Assembly: GCA_024697545.1 (NCBI GenBank) | Contig: JAILFN010000128.1 | Location: 1-64,000 of the forward strand | Reading direction: 5' to 3' | Source: Ruminococcus sp. | GTDB taxonomy: Bacteria; Bacillota; Clostridia; Oscillospirales; Ruminococcaceae | DNA: 64,000 bases | Shown here: positions 8,456 to 17,250 of the stretch, piece after piece | Layout: every line of letters starts with the position of its first letter | Numbering within the stretch: position 1 is the first letter of the stretch | The notes under the pieces: model-generated | What the model was told of the DNA's origin: nothing | What the model saw: the letters and a program-made list of their open reading frames with translations, nothing else | Databases searched by the model: none | Translations under genes and position numbers: made by a program

Positions 8456-9655
8456 ATGCTAACACTTGATAAGGTATACAAGGCTTCGCACGTTCTGAAA
8501 GAGGTCGTAAGACCTACACAGTGCATACGCGCTCCCAAGATAAACCCCGATGCCGAAGTTTATCTAAAGACCGAGAATCTTCAGGTGACGGGTTCCTTTA
8601 AGGTGCGCGGCGCTTATTACAAGATCTCTCAGCTCTCCGAAGAGGAAAAGAGCCACGGCGTTATCGCCTGCTCGGCAGGAAACCACGCTCAGGGCGTTGC
8701 TCTCGCGGCTCAGAAAAACGGCATCAAGGCGGTCATCTGCCTGCCCGACGGCGCTCCTATCTCAAAGGTAGAGGCTACCCGCAGCTACGGTGCAGAGATA
8801 TGCCTCGTGCCGGGCGTTTATGATGACGCTTACAATAAGGCTCTCGAACTCAGAGATGAGAACAACTACACCTTTATCCACCCCTTTGATGATGAGAATG
8901 TCATCGCGGGTCAGGGTACCATCGGTCTTGAACTTATCGACGAACTGCCCGATCTTGACGCGGTAGTAGTCCCCGTCGGCGGCGGCGGACTTATCTCGGG
9001 CGTGGCTTTCGCACTCAAATCCCTCAATCCGAACATAAAGGTATACGGAGTTCAGGCGGCGGGCGCCCCCTCTATGGTCAACTCGCTGAAGGACGGCAAG
9101 ATAGAGTGCCTCGACAGCGTGTCTACCATTGCCGACGGTATAAAGGTAAAGGAGCCGGGCGAGCATACCTTCGATTACTGCCGTAAATATGTTGATGATA
9201 TAGTTACCGTTACCGATGATGAGATATCTTCTGCGATACTCGCACTTATCGAGCAGCACAAGCTGATCTCAGAGGGTGCGGGCGCTGTATCCGTGGCGGC
9301 GGTCATGTTCAATAAGATCCCCGTAAAGGGCAAGAAGGTCGTATGCCTCGTTTCGGGCGGCAATATCGACGTTACGATACTCTCGCGAGTTATAAAGCGC
9401 GGTCTGCTCAAATCGGGACGCACCGATACTATGGCTATCCAGCTTGAGGACAAGCCGGGTCAGCTCCAGAGCGTTTCGGAGATCCTTGCATCTCACGGCG
9501 GAAATGTCGTATCCATACACCATGAGCGTGCCAGCGAGGACAGCGATATCACCGATTGCATACTCCGCATAGTGATAGAGACCCGCGATTTCGATCATAT
9601 CCGTCAGATACGCACAGCCCTTGCAGAAGCAGGCTTCAAGATAGTTGACAGATAA
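8456..9655 (+). CDS. ilvA: Threonine ammonia-lyase with ACT domain
   Basis: 399 residues. It is a PLP enzyme converting threonine to 2-oxobutanoate and ammonia. The PLP lysine is in TGSFKVRGAYY (Lys49), the substrate loop is SAGNHAQGVA (73-82) and the phosphate-binding glycine loop is VGGGGLISG (174-182). The last 75 residues are a single ACT domain (MAIQLEDKPGQLQSVSEIL...), so it belongs to the short, TdcB-like length class rather than the two-ACT IlvA class. The ATG at 8456 is preferred because GAAGAAAGG lies 12 bases upstream and the family begins about here; an in-frame ATG 16 codons earlier lies almost on the -10 box. ridA follows 34 bases later. Confidence 0.92.
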   Translation: MLTLDKVYKASHVLKEVVRPTQCIRAPKINPDAEVYLKTENLQVTGSFKVRGAYYKISQLSEEEKSHGVIACSAGNHAQGVALAAQKNGIKAVICLPDGAPISKVEATRSYGAEICLVPGVYDDAYNKALELRDENNYTFIHPFDDENVIAGQGTIGLELIDELPDLDAVVVPVGGGGLISGVAFALKSLNPNIKVYGVQAAGAPSMVNSLKDGKIECLDSVSTIADGIKVKEPGEHTFDYCRKYVDDIVTVTDDEISSAILALIEQHKLISEGAGAVSVAAVMFNKIPVKGKKVVCLVSGGNIDVTILSRVIKRGLLKSGRTDTMAIQLEDKPGQLQSVSEILASHGGNVVSIHHERASEDSDITDCILRIVIETRDFDHIRQIRTALAEAGFKIVDR

Positions 9656-9689
9656 TTTTTACAAATAATGATACAGGAGGACATTCATC

Positions 9690-10061
9690 ATGGAAACCAT
9701 CTACACCAAAAACGCACCCGATGCTATCGGACCTTACTCTCAGGCAAAGGTAGTTAACGGACTTGTATTCACTTCGGGTCAGATAGCAATAAACCCCGCA
9801 AACGGCAGCGTTGAGGCTGATACCATCGAGGGTCAGACCGAGCAGGTTTGTGAGAACCTGAAAAATCTGCTCGAAGCAGCAGGCAGCTCCCTTGACAAGG
9901 CTGTAAAGACCGTTTGCTTCCTCGCGGATATGGGCGACTTCGGCGCATTCAATGAGGTTTACGGCAAATACTTTACCTCCAAGCCCGCACGTTCCTGCGT
10001 GGCTGTAAAGACTCTCCCCAAGAACGTTCTCGTTGAGGTAGAGGTCATCGCCGAGGTATAA
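9690..10061 (+). CDS. ridA: RidA enamine/imine deaminase
   Basis: 123 residues, the normal RidA/YjgF length. RidA hydrolyses the reactive 2-aminoacrylate and 2-aminocrotonate made by PLP enzymes such as threonine deaminase, which is the gene directly upstream. The N-terminal GPYSQAK motif (14-20), the FTSGQIA strand (28-34) and the substrate-binding arginine in KPARSCVAV (Arg101) are all present. AGGAGG lies 9 bases before the ATG. A strong terminator follows. Confidence 0.95.
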   Translation: METIYTKNAPDAIGPYSQAKVVNGLVFTSGQIAINPANGSVEADTIEGQTEQVCENLKNLLEAAGSSLDKAVKTVCFLADMGDFGAFNEVYGKYFTSKPARSCVAVKTLPKNVLVEVEVIAEV

Positions 10062-10089
10062 GCTGAGGCTTTAAGAGTGAAAAAAAACG

Positions 10090-10121
10090 GAGCTGCTGCT
10101 GAAATGGCGGCAGCTCTTTTT
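10090..10121 (+). terminator. Terminator after ridA
   Basis: An imperfect stem (AGCTGCTGC with GCGGCAGCT) followed by a short T-run. Confidence 0.75.
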
Positions 10122-10157
10122 GGCAGATATCCGAAAGCATACGCGCGGAGGTCGTAA

Positions 10158-11504
10158 ATGACGGAAGAAAACAACTGTATGCCGCAGCAGAAACACGCGG
10201 CATCGCAGTCCGGGCGAATACACGGACAAAAAAGAAAAATACGCAGGCGGCTGTACGTCGAATCCCGCTCGGCAGAGAAATATTCGCTGACCTTCATAAA
10301 GTGGGTCGCCATCGCGGCTGTCACGGGTCTTGTCGGCGGCATTATCGGCGGATTGTTCCATATGTCGGTAAACGCCGCGAACGAGTTCCGCAGCGAGAAC
10401 AGGTATGTGCTGTTCTGTATGCCTTTGGCGGGCGTGCTTATCGCATGGCTGTACCACGTCTGCAAGTACGATAAGGACGGCGGCACCAATCTCGTCATAA
10501 GCTCAATACGCACAAAGGGACATATCCCGCTCAGAATGGCACCGCTCATTTTCGTATCCACCGTGCTTACCCACCTGACGGGCGGCTCGGCAGGACGTGA
10601 GGGCGCGGCGCTCCAGCTCGGCGGCTCGATCGGAAGCTCGATAGGTGAGCTGTTCAGGATAAAGAAGGAGGACGCGGGAGTCGCCGTTCTCTGCGGCATG
10701 AGCGCTCTCTTTTCGGCTCTGTTCGGCACACCTCTGACGGCGACCTTCTTCGCTATGGAGGTCGTGAGCGTCGGCGTTATATATTACGCGGCACTCGTGC
10801 CCTGCCTTACGGCTTCGCTGACCGCCTTCGGGGTATCTCTCTTCATGAAAGCCGAACCTACGCGCTACGATATCTCCGACCACGTCCCCGATGTCGGCGC
10901 GATACCGCTGTTTCAGGTGGCGGGACTGGCTGCCGTCTGCGCGGTAGTCAGCATAATCTTCTGCGTGACGATGAAGTTTTCACATACAAAGCTCGAACAG
11001 CTGATAAAGAACAAGTACCTCCGTGCCGCGGCGGGCGGCGCTGTTATCGTCCTGCTGACGCTGCTGCTCCGCACCACCGATTACAACGGCGCGGGAACAC
11101 AGGTCATCGAACGCGCGATCTATGAGGGAAAGTCGATGCCGTATGACTTTTTAATGAAGATAATATTCACTGCCGTGACGATAGGCGCAGGCTACAAGGG
11201 CGGTGAGATCGTGCCTACGATGTTCATAGGCTCTACCCTCGGCTGCACCGTTGCCCCGCTGGTGGGGCTTGACCCCTGCTTCGGTGCGGCTGTCGGTCTG
11301 GCAGCACTCTTCTGCTCGGTGGTCAACTGCCCCGTTGCAGCTATCTTCCTGAGCCTTGAGCTTTTCGGCAGCGATGGGATAATACTCTTTGCTGCAGCCT
11401 GCGGCGTGAGCTATATGCTCTCCGGCTACTACGGGCTTTATTCCAGCCAGAAGATAGTCTATTCAAAGCTTCACACAAGATATATAAACAGGAGGACAAA
11501 ATAA
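10158..11504 (+). CDS. CLC-family anion/proton antiporter, probably fluoride type
   Basis: 448 residues with about ten hydrophobic segments. The CLC gating motif is GGSAGREGAALQLGG, with the gating glutamate in GREGA. The second pore motif appears as KGGEIVPTMFIG instead of GGxFxP. The first selectivity region reads DGGTNLVISSIR rather than the GSGIP of chloride CLCs. Together with HIPLRMAPLIF and THLTGGSAGREG this resembles the CLC-F subfamily, which expels fluoride. No fluoride riboswitch is visible upstream, so the substrate is an inference. GGAGG lies 6 bases before the ATG. The next gene starts one base after the stop codon, so they form an operon. Confidence 0.85.
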   Translation: MTEENNCMPQQKHAASQSGRIHGQKRKIRRRLYVESRSAEKYSLTFIKWVAIAAVTGLVGGIIGGLFHMSVNAANEFRSENRYVLFCMPLAGVLIAWLYHVCKYDKDGGTNLVISSIRTKGHIPLRMAPLIFVSTVLTHLTGGSAGREGAALQLGGSIGSSIGELFRIKKEDAGVAVLCGMSALFSALFGTPLTATFFAMEVVSVGVIYYAALVPCLTASLTAFGVSLFMKAEPTRYDISDHVPDVGAIPLFQVAGLAAVCAVVSIIFCVTMKFSHTKLEQLIKNKYLRAAAGGAVIVLLTLLLRTTDYNGAGTQVIERAIYEGKSMPYDFLMKIIFTAVTIGAGYKGGEIVPTMFIGSTLGCTVAPLVGLDPCFGAAVGLAALFCSVVNCPVAAIFLSLELFGSDGIILFAAACGVSYMLSGYYGLYSSQKIVYSKLHTRYINRRTK

Positions 11505-11505
11505 A

Positions 11506-12291
11506 ATGAACATCTTTACGGAGCACACCAAAATGACAAATGCCCAGCTGCACGATTACCACAAGCGGGTGCAGGCACGCAGGGATTTCTGGCTCGCAGT
11601 GCCGATAGTCGTGGGTGTGGTCGGGATACTTTTTTTCTGCCTGACAGGCTGGTCTACCTACCCGCAGGTCATGTTAAATGCGGGCAGCGGCTACCATGTC
11701 GGCACCGAATTCTTTCACATATTCACATGGATACTCTTTGTTGTCCTGACACCTTTCCTGCCGCTTGAACGCACCGAGCGAAAGTTCGCCGCACCGATAC
11801 TCATGGGTGCATATGTTTTTGTGCTGCTTCTGTTCGGTATTATCGAGATAGCGGGCATGCTGATGGCGCTGTACTATGTGGGCGCGGTGATCGCCCTCGA
11901 GCCGATACGCCGCGAACTTGAATTCCTGCGTTCTCACCCCCGATTCCCTTTCCTCGAACGTTTCGGTCACGACGACCTTGTTGAGCAGAAGGTGGCAGAG
12001 TATTACACAAGTGAGCTGCCCGAGTATCCCGCAAGACCGCAGAAGAATAAAGATGGCAGACCCGTTCAGACGGGACCGAGAGCCTACGATCCTTCGATGA
12101 CTGAGGAAGTTCTCGCAACGCTCCCCAAAAAGCATATCGAGGAAGTACACATTACCCGCGGCTATTTCGACGAACCCGAGCAGACCTATACCGATGATCT
12201 TGTGAATCAGCCCGAGAATATCGACCGCCTTTCCCGCAAGGAAAACTTTGAAGAGCCCACGCAGGGGTTCAATGATAAGGTCATCTCATGA
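11506..12291 (+). CDS. Uncharacterised membrane protein with acidic cytosolic tail
   Basis: 261 residues. Hydrophobic segments lie near residues 28-47, 67-85, 92-110 and 112-130, followed by a long hydrophilic tail of about 125 residues rich in Glu, Pro and Arg. No family motif is recognised. The start codon is one base beyond the CLC stop (TAAAATG) with AGGAGG upstream, so it is co-expressed with the antiporter and may be an accessory factor. That role is inference from position only. Confidence 0.7.
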   Translation: MNIFTEHTKMTNAQLHDYHKRVQARRDFWLAVPIVVGVVGILFFCLTGWSTYPQVMLNAGSGYHVGTEFFHIFTWILFVVLTPFLPLERTERKFAAPILMGAYVFVLLLFGIIEIAGMLMALYYVGAVIALEPIRRELEFLRSHPRFPFLERFGHDDLVEQKVAEYYTSELPEYPARPQKNKDGRPVQTGPRAYDPSMTEEVLATLPKKHIEEVHITRGYFDEPEQTYTDDLVNQPENIDRLSRKENFEEPTQGFNDKVIS

Positions 12292-12325
12292 TCCCCGTGA
12301 AGCCTGACTTCGGCAGGCTTTGCGA

Positions 12326-12359
12326 AAGCGGGTCGTGCAGCTTGCCGATCCGCTTTTTT
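12326..12359 (+). terminator. Terminator of the CLC operon
   Basis: AAGCGGGTCG pairs with CGATCCGCTT around a 10-base loop, followed by a T-run. A second small hairpin (AGCCTG/CAGGCT) sits just upstream. Confidence 0.85.
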
Positions 12360-12376
12360 ATGTCTCTCAAAACCGT

Positions 12377-12405
12377 TTGACATACTGTAGGGTCTGTGAT
12401 ATAAT
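12377..12405 (+). promoter_or_regulatory. Consensus promoter of the WYL regulator
   Basis: TTGACA (12377-12382), 17 bases, TATAAT (12400-12405): a perfect consensus. Confidence 0.85.
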
Positions 12406-12436
12406 TGTCTTATATTTCACGAAAGGACGGGATATT

Positions 12437-13435
12437 ATGGATCATGAAAGGATAATCCATGTGCTCAACTGCCTTACCCGCGAAAGCGATGATAAAAACG
12501 GCGTTACTGTCGCGGATATACAGCGCTATCTCCGCGAAAACGCAAATATCGACGGTGTCTCGGCAGTCACCGTGCGGCGCGATATCGACAGGCTGACCCG
12601 CGCGGGTCATGATATCCGTAAGACTGTCGGCGCACACAATACCGCCGTTTACAGACTTTACGGCAGAGGCTTTACCTTTAATGAGATCCGATTCCTTGTC
12701 GATTCGGTTTCGATAAATAAATTCTTAAAGCCCGCACAGAAACAGCGGCTCATCAAGAAATTCGAGAGTATGTGCTCGGAACAGCAGATCCGTCAGCTGG
12801 TCAGCCGCATATCCCTCGACAGCACCGCCTCCCCCTCGCTCGATCTGCTGGGAAACCTGGAGAGGATACACCTGCTCATAGCCGCGCACAAGCGGATAAA
12901 CTTCAGCTACGGCAAGTTCGATACAAAAAAGCAGGTCAATTATTACGACAAGCGCCGCATGATGCTGCCCGTCAGGGTCATCTTTTTCAACGAGCGCTTT
13001 TACCTGCGCTGCTGGAACGAGCAGACGGGCGAGTTTCGTACATACCGCGTTGACCGCATGAAGGATATCACCGACGGTGGGGTATCAAAGGCAAAGCCGC
13101 CGAAGGAGACAAGGTATGAAGGGTTCGTGGCTGATATATTCCCGCCCGAAAGGTTTGAGACAGTCTCATTTCGCGTCAGACGATACCTGCTTGATGAGAT
13201 GCTCGAACAGCTCGGCGAATTTGCCTCCCCGCGTGAGGATTTTGATGACCCCGCCTGCGCGATAGTTCGCGCCCGCTGCGGCATCAACCGCCAGTTCTAC
13301 CTCTGGGTGATGCGCTACGGCGACGGTATCGAGATCCTTTCGCCCGCCGACGTAAGATCGGGGTTTGCGGATATGCTCGGAGATCTTTTGAAAAAATACT
13401 CGGACGACATATCACCTTTGTCGGAAAAATTATGA
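12437..13435 (+). CDS. WYL-domain transcriptional regulator
   Basis: 332 residues from the ATG at 12437, which has GAAAGGA upstream and lies just after the promoter; an in-frame start further upstream would be inside the terminator region. The N-terminus is a DeoR/HTH_11-like winged helix (VTVADIQRYLREN..., SAVTVRRDIDRLTRAGHDI). A WYL domain follows in the middle (AAHKRINFSYGKFD, LPVRVIFFNERFYLRCW, FRTYRVDRM), then a WCX-like C-terminal region. WYL regulators often sense ligands or nucleic acid and control DNA-damage, defence or metabolic genes. Its target here is unknown; it stands alone. Confidence 0.85.
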   Translation: MDHERIIHVLNCLTRESDDKNGVTVADIQRYLRENANIDGVSAVTVRRDIDRLTRAGHDIRKTVGAHNTAVYRLYGRGFTFNEIRFLVDSVSINKFLKPAQKQRLIKKFESMCSEQQIRQLVSRISLDSTASPSLDLLGNLERIHLLIAAHKRINFSYGKFDTKKQVNYYDKRRMMLPVRVIFFNERFYLRCWNEQTGEFRTYRVDRMKDITDGGVSKAKPPKETRYEGFVADIFPPERFETVSFRVRRYLLDEMLEQLGEFASPREDFDDPACAIVRARCGINRQFYLWVMRYGDGIEILSPADVRSGFADMLGDLLKKYSDDISPLSEKL

Positions 13436-13461
13436 AAAATATAAAAATTACATCAAAACGC

Positions 13462-13490
13462 TTGATTTCTTGAAATAAATATGTTACAAT
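13462..13490 (+). promoter_or_regulatory. Promoter of the FIST-GGDEF gene
   Basis: TTGATT (13462-13467), 17 bases, TACAAT (13485-13490). Confidence 0.7.
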
Positions 13491-13520
13491 TAGATATATC
13501 ATGACTTAGGGGTGAGTATT

Positions 13521-15248
13521 TTGAGACAATTCCAGTTCGCGTATATAGATCAGGAACAGCTCAGGGCTGAGCTCATCAAGATAAAAAGGTGGTGTACCTC
13601 GAGCGTTTATTCGCACATCGTCTTTCAGATAATGACAGAGACTCTCGATGAAGAGCTTCTGGACGCCGTCTGTCTGGAGATAGCGCAGATGCTGCCCGAA
13701 GCGGATTTCTTCGGGTGCTCGTCGAACGGAAATATCATAGCGGGAGAATTCTCCGAGCCCGATATCGGTATCGTTTGTACTATTTTTGAATATCCCACGA
13801 CAAAGACGGAGTTCTTTCAGTACACCCTTACCGCCGAAACGATGGGCGATGTGATGGAGAATGTTCTTAAAGAAATAGAAAAACGCCCCTGGGTAACTGC
13901 TGTGGATTTTGTCACCACCATACGCGGTATGTCCATGACGGCGTTCTGCGAGGGTCTGCAAAAGGCACGCTCGGATATACAGATATTCGGCGGCGGCGCA
14001 TTCTCCTTTGATCTTTATGATAACCGCGCCTGCGTGTTCTCGAAAAAGGCGGGCATCAGCGATAACAGCGTGGTATTCTGGCTGCTGGGCGGCGAGGATT
14101 TCCATGTGACCTCTACCTACATCACGGGCTGGAAGCCTCTCGGCAAGACCTTCCATGTTACCATGTCCGACGGCAATATACTCTATGAGCTTGATAATAT
14201 GCCCGCGTATGAGATATACAGCAAATACCTCAATATACGCAATAACGAGCATTTCTTCTACAACTCGCTGGAGTTCCCGTTCTTCTATCAGCATAACGGC
14301 ATAGATATACTCCGCGCTCCGACGGAAAGCAATCCCGACGGTTCGCTTGTCATGACCTCCGATATAGAGGAGGACGTTACCGCAAGGCTCGCATACGGCG
14401 ATCCCTGGACGATACTCGAAAGCGTTCAGACCGACGGCGCCATAATAAAGAACTTCAATCCCGAAGTGATACAGATATTCTCCTGCGCGGCAAGGCGCAC
14501 CTTCTGGGGCAATACTGAGGTCTCGAAGGAATCAATGCCGTTCCAGAATATCGCACCAACGTCGGGCTTCTATACTTCAAGCGAATTTCTGAGGACCAAC
14601 GGTTATGTCAACCAGCATAACGTGACGATGGTGGTCATCGGTATGCGTGAGGGCGATGCCGTCGTGCGTCCCAAGGGCGATCTTGAGATCGACCAGTCGG
14701 GCTTCTCGGGAAAGGTATCGCTGATAAACAGGCTCGCGAGCTACATCAATGCCGCATTTGACGAGCTTGAACAGTCTGCGATCACCGATGGTCTTACAAA
14801 GCTGCACAACCGCGCCGAGATACAGAAGCGCATAAATGAGCGCCTTGTATCGGGACAGACGCTGTCCCTGCTGATGCTCGATATAGATAACTTCAAGCAG
14901 GTCAACGATACATATGGTCATCAGGAGGGCGACAACGTGCTCGTAGGGCTCGCGAATATGCTGAAGGACGGCATCTTTGAGAACAACCGCGACGCTGATG
15001 TTGGCAGATGGGGCGGAGAGGAGTTCATGCTTCTCATGCCGTATGATGAGGATTACTCAAAGCTTGCGGCGACTGACATAGTCCGCGACTTCAATTCCCT
15101 GAGGTTCCCGAAGGCAGGTAAACAGACTCTCAGCATAGGCGTGACAATGGCAAGACCCGATGATACCCTTGACAGTCTGCTGGTAAGAGTTGATGAAGCG
15201 CTCTATCAGGCAAAGCACAACGGCAAGAACCGGTTTGAGGTGCTTTGA
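13521..15248 (+). CDS. FIST-domain diguanylate cyclase (GGDEF)
   Basis: About 575 residues. No ATG fits. The TTG at 13521 is preferred because AGGGG lies 8 bases upstream; a GTG at 13512 overlaps that site. Residues about 25-385 form FIST_N and FIST_C sensor domains (FFGCSSNGNIIAGE, AFSFDLYDNRACVF, NTEVSKESMPFQNIAP, FYTSSEFLR). FIST domains are thought to sense small ligands such as amino acids. The C-terminal GGDEF domain (about 405-575) has DIDNFKQVNDTYGHQEGDN and an active GGEEF signature (RWGGEEFMLLMP). It should make c-di-GMP in response to an intracellular signal. A very strong terminator follows. Confidence 0.88.
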   Translation: MRQFQFAYIDQEQLRAELIKIKRWCTSSVYSHIVFQIMTETLDEELLDAVCLEIAQMLPEADFFGCSSNGNIIAGEFSEPDIGIVCTIFEYPTTKTEFFQYTLTAETMGDVMENVLKEIEKRPWVTAVDFVTTIRGMSMTAFCEGLQKARSDIQIFGGGAFSFDLYDNRACVFSKKAGISDNSVVFWLLGGEDFHVTSTYITGWKPLGKTFHVTMSDGNILYELDNMPAYEIYSKYLNIRNNEHFFYNSLEFPFFYQHNGIDILRAPTESNPDGSLVMTSDIEEDVTARLAYGDPWTILESVQTDGAIIKNFNPEVIQIFSCAARRTFWGNTEVSKESMPFQNIAPTSGFYTSSEFLRTNGYVNQHNVTMVVIGMREGDAVVRPKGDLEIDQSGFSGKVSLINRLASYINAAFDELEQSAITDGLTKLHNRAEIQKRINERLVSGQTLSLLMLDIDNFKQVNDTYGHQEGDNVLVGLANMLKDGIFENNRDADVGRWGGEEFMLLMPYDEDYSKLAATDIVRDFNSLRFPKAGKQTLSIGVTMARPDDTLDSLLVRVDEALYQAKHNGKNRFEVL

Positions 15249-15269
15249 AGGTAAGCTTGGAAAAATATC

Positions 15270-15308
15270 AACGGCTGCTGCATTTTAAAGTGCAGCAGCC
15301 GTTTTTTT
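15270..15308 (+). terminator. Strong terminator after the FIST-GGDEF gene
   Basis: ACGGCTGCTGCA pairs perfectly with TGCAGCAGCCGT (12 bp) around an 8-base loop, followed by seven T. Confidence 0.92.
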
Positions 15309-15410
15309 ATTTCTATATATCGTTTTGTTTGCCGTTTGAAGAGCCCTGCCTTATCGGGAAGCTCCCCGCGGGGATTGAGCTTTCATCCGTTTTGTTGTCT
15401 TTGTGTTGTC

Positions 15411-16040
15411 TTAATGTATTTTCTTTATGTATCTGAGGTAAGCGAAGGCGGCGGCGATAAGCGCCAGAGTTCCGCCCAGCAGCCACAGCTTGCTTACTCC
15501 TGTACCTTCCGAAAGCGCGAAAAGGTAGAATACCCCCAGCCGCTTTTTCAGGAAGAAGTTTCCGACAAAATATATTAGCGATGCCATGTATCCTATGATG
15601 CTGTTACCGCCGATCGCCGAGCCGAATATCCCGAGCCCGCCGAGAAACAGCGCACTGCAAAGACCGCCTGCAAAGAGCGCGGGGGTCACGACGCTCTCTC
15701 CCGCCGCAAGCGCCCCGATGATGCAGCAGAAGAATACCGTCGCGAACAGGCACATATAAATCATCCGCATTACACATATCCCGAGGTACGACATCCGCCT
15801 TACCCTTATGGTGTCGAGTATATCTTCATTCTGCTCGGGCAGGAAGGTCGGGGTCATGAGTATCGTGCCGACCAGCGGCAGATACATCTCGAGCGGCTGA
15901 GCCGACAGGGGAGCGCTGAGTGAGGTCAGCCCGAACACGATCGGCACAGTCGCCGTCAGCACCGCCGCTGCCAGAATGTGCGGCAGCGAGTTGTGTTTAA
16001 GATTTACGAGCAAACAGTTTGCGAGGCATTTTATTCCCAC
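15411..16040 (-). CDS. ABC-2 type transport membrane protein, second permease
   Basis: 209 residues, almost entirely hydrophobic with about five or six membrane segments. The start overlaps the end of the larger permease gene by 44 bases, so the two are translated together. The protein lacks a large extracellular loop and looks like a simple ABC-2 half. The ATPase, large permease and this gene form one exporter operon. The substrate is unknown; the neighbouring two-component system suggests an envelope-stress or peptide-resistance role, which is inference. Confidence 0.7.
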   Translation of the reverse strand: MGIKCLANCLLVNLKHNSLPHILAAAVLTATVPIVFGLTSLSAPLSAQPLEMYLPLVGTILMTPTFLPEQNEDILDTIRVRRMSYLGICVMRMIYMCLFATVFFCCIIGALAAGESVVTPALFAGGLCSALFLGGLGIFGSAIGGNSIIGYMASLIYFVGNFFLKKRLGVFYLFALSEGTGVSKLWLLGGTLALIAAAFAYLRYIKKIH

Positions 16041-17250
16041 CGAGCTTTCCTCCTCTCCTCAGATCCCAGACGAATGAAGCCGCGAACGCACAAACCAGTC
16101 CGAGCACAGTGAAGAATACCCTGTTCTCGATAAAGACAGGCAGACTGTCCATGAATTCGCTTCTGCCGTATTCCGTGTTGTGGCGTATGATGATGTCGAA
16201 CACACCGAAATGTCCCGATAACGGCCCCATCATCGCTAAAAAGAACCATGCCGCAAACTGTATGAGCACCACCGCTATCGGGTGGATAAGGTTCATGAGC
16301 AGCATACCTATCCCCGTAACGGCTATGACGGTGGGCAGTATCCATATAAGGCTGTACTTTATCATCGCGAAATGATCGAGCCCCGCAGCGCCGTAGAACT
16401 GCATTACTCTGAAGTTGCAGAGGACGGCAGTGAACAGCACAGGCAGCATCATGCAGCTGACCAGTGCCGCAAACCGCGTGAGCGTGAGCCTGACCGAGGA
16501 TATGCTCGATGTGTAGATGAGCTGCTCCATCTTGCTGCGTTTGTCGGCAGAATGGTAAACGGCTATCAGAAATACGGGGAAGAGCACCATGAAAATGCCG
16601 TGGTAGTCGCAGAAAAGCCGCGCATAGCCGTTGGTCACCTTGTCGTCCTCGATAAGCTCGTTGTACCTTTCAAGGGCTTGCTCGTAGCTCATGGGTCCTA
16701 GGCAGAACTCCTGGTCGATCCTGTCGGGGGCATAGGAGGAGCCGCCGCCCAGTATATTGTCCGCTTCGGTCATGAGCGCCCTGAAATCCTCGATGCTCAT
16801 GCGGTCGGTGATGTTAAGCTCGGGTATCTCGTAGTCTGTATACACCTCGTCCGTATCGCCCCAGGTGCCTGCGATCTTGCAGTTAGACTTGACGTAGTTT
16901 TCAGGGTCGGGAAATCCCGTCAGCTTCTGGAGTATTATCGAAAGCTTTTCCTTGTCGCTGCCCTTGAGGTGTACAACGTGTATGAAGCCGTAGGGGTAGG
17001 TGGTGAATTCGTTGTTGATGAGATCGTTTAGCAGCTGTGCCGTTGACTCCTGAGTGAGCACCTCGGGGTCGTCTATCAGGGTAATGCCGTAGTCATCTCT
17101 GCCCGGCTTCGGCTTGATGAAGGAATCCTGGTCGTTGCTCAGATCGCTCCAGATCTGTGTGTAGAATGAGAAGAAGAATACCGCCGCAAAAAACAGCAGG
17201 TATATCTTTGAGAAGATTATCCGCTTGCATTCTTTTCCGAAGAGCATCAT
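15997..17250 (-). CDS. ABC-2 type permease with large extracellular domain
   Basis: 417 residues. One membrane segment near residues 12-30 is followed by an extracytoplasmic domain of about 200 residues (containing FTTYPYGFIHVVHLKG, YAPDRIDQEF). About five membrane segments follow (starting near IFMVLFPVFLIAVYHSADKRSKMEQL). The layout matches bacitracin- or antibiotic-type ABC-2 exporters and related Clostridial permeases. Its start overlaps the ATPase stop by four bases (ATGA), a coupling signal. The substrate cannot be read from the sequence. Confidence 0.75.
   Translation of the reverse strand: MMLFGKECKRIIFSKIYLLFFAAVFFFSFYTQIWSDLSNDQDSFIKPKPGRDDYGITLIDDPEVLTQESTAQLLNDLINNEFTTYPYGFIHVVHLKGSDKEKLSIILQKLTGFPDPENYVKSNCKIAGTWGDTDEVYTDYEIPELNITDRMSIEDFRALMTEADNILGGGSSYAPDRIDQEFCLGPMSYEQALERYNELIEDDKVTNGYARLFCDYHGIFMVLFPVFLIAVYHSADKRSKMEQLIYTSSISSVRLTLTRFAALVSCMMLPVLFTAVLCNFRVMQFYGAAGLDHFAMIKYSLIWILPTVIAVTGIGMLLMNLIHPIAVVLIQFAAWFFLAMMGPLSGHFGVFDIIIRHNTEYGRSEFMDSLPVFIENRVFFTVLGLVCAFAASFVWDLRRGGKLGGNKMPRKLFARKS

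Noticed and set aside
10062-10157. Fluoride riboswitch upstream of the CLC gene
   Set aside because: The interval holds the ridA terminator and a short leader without the GATGG...GCC core of that riboswitch.
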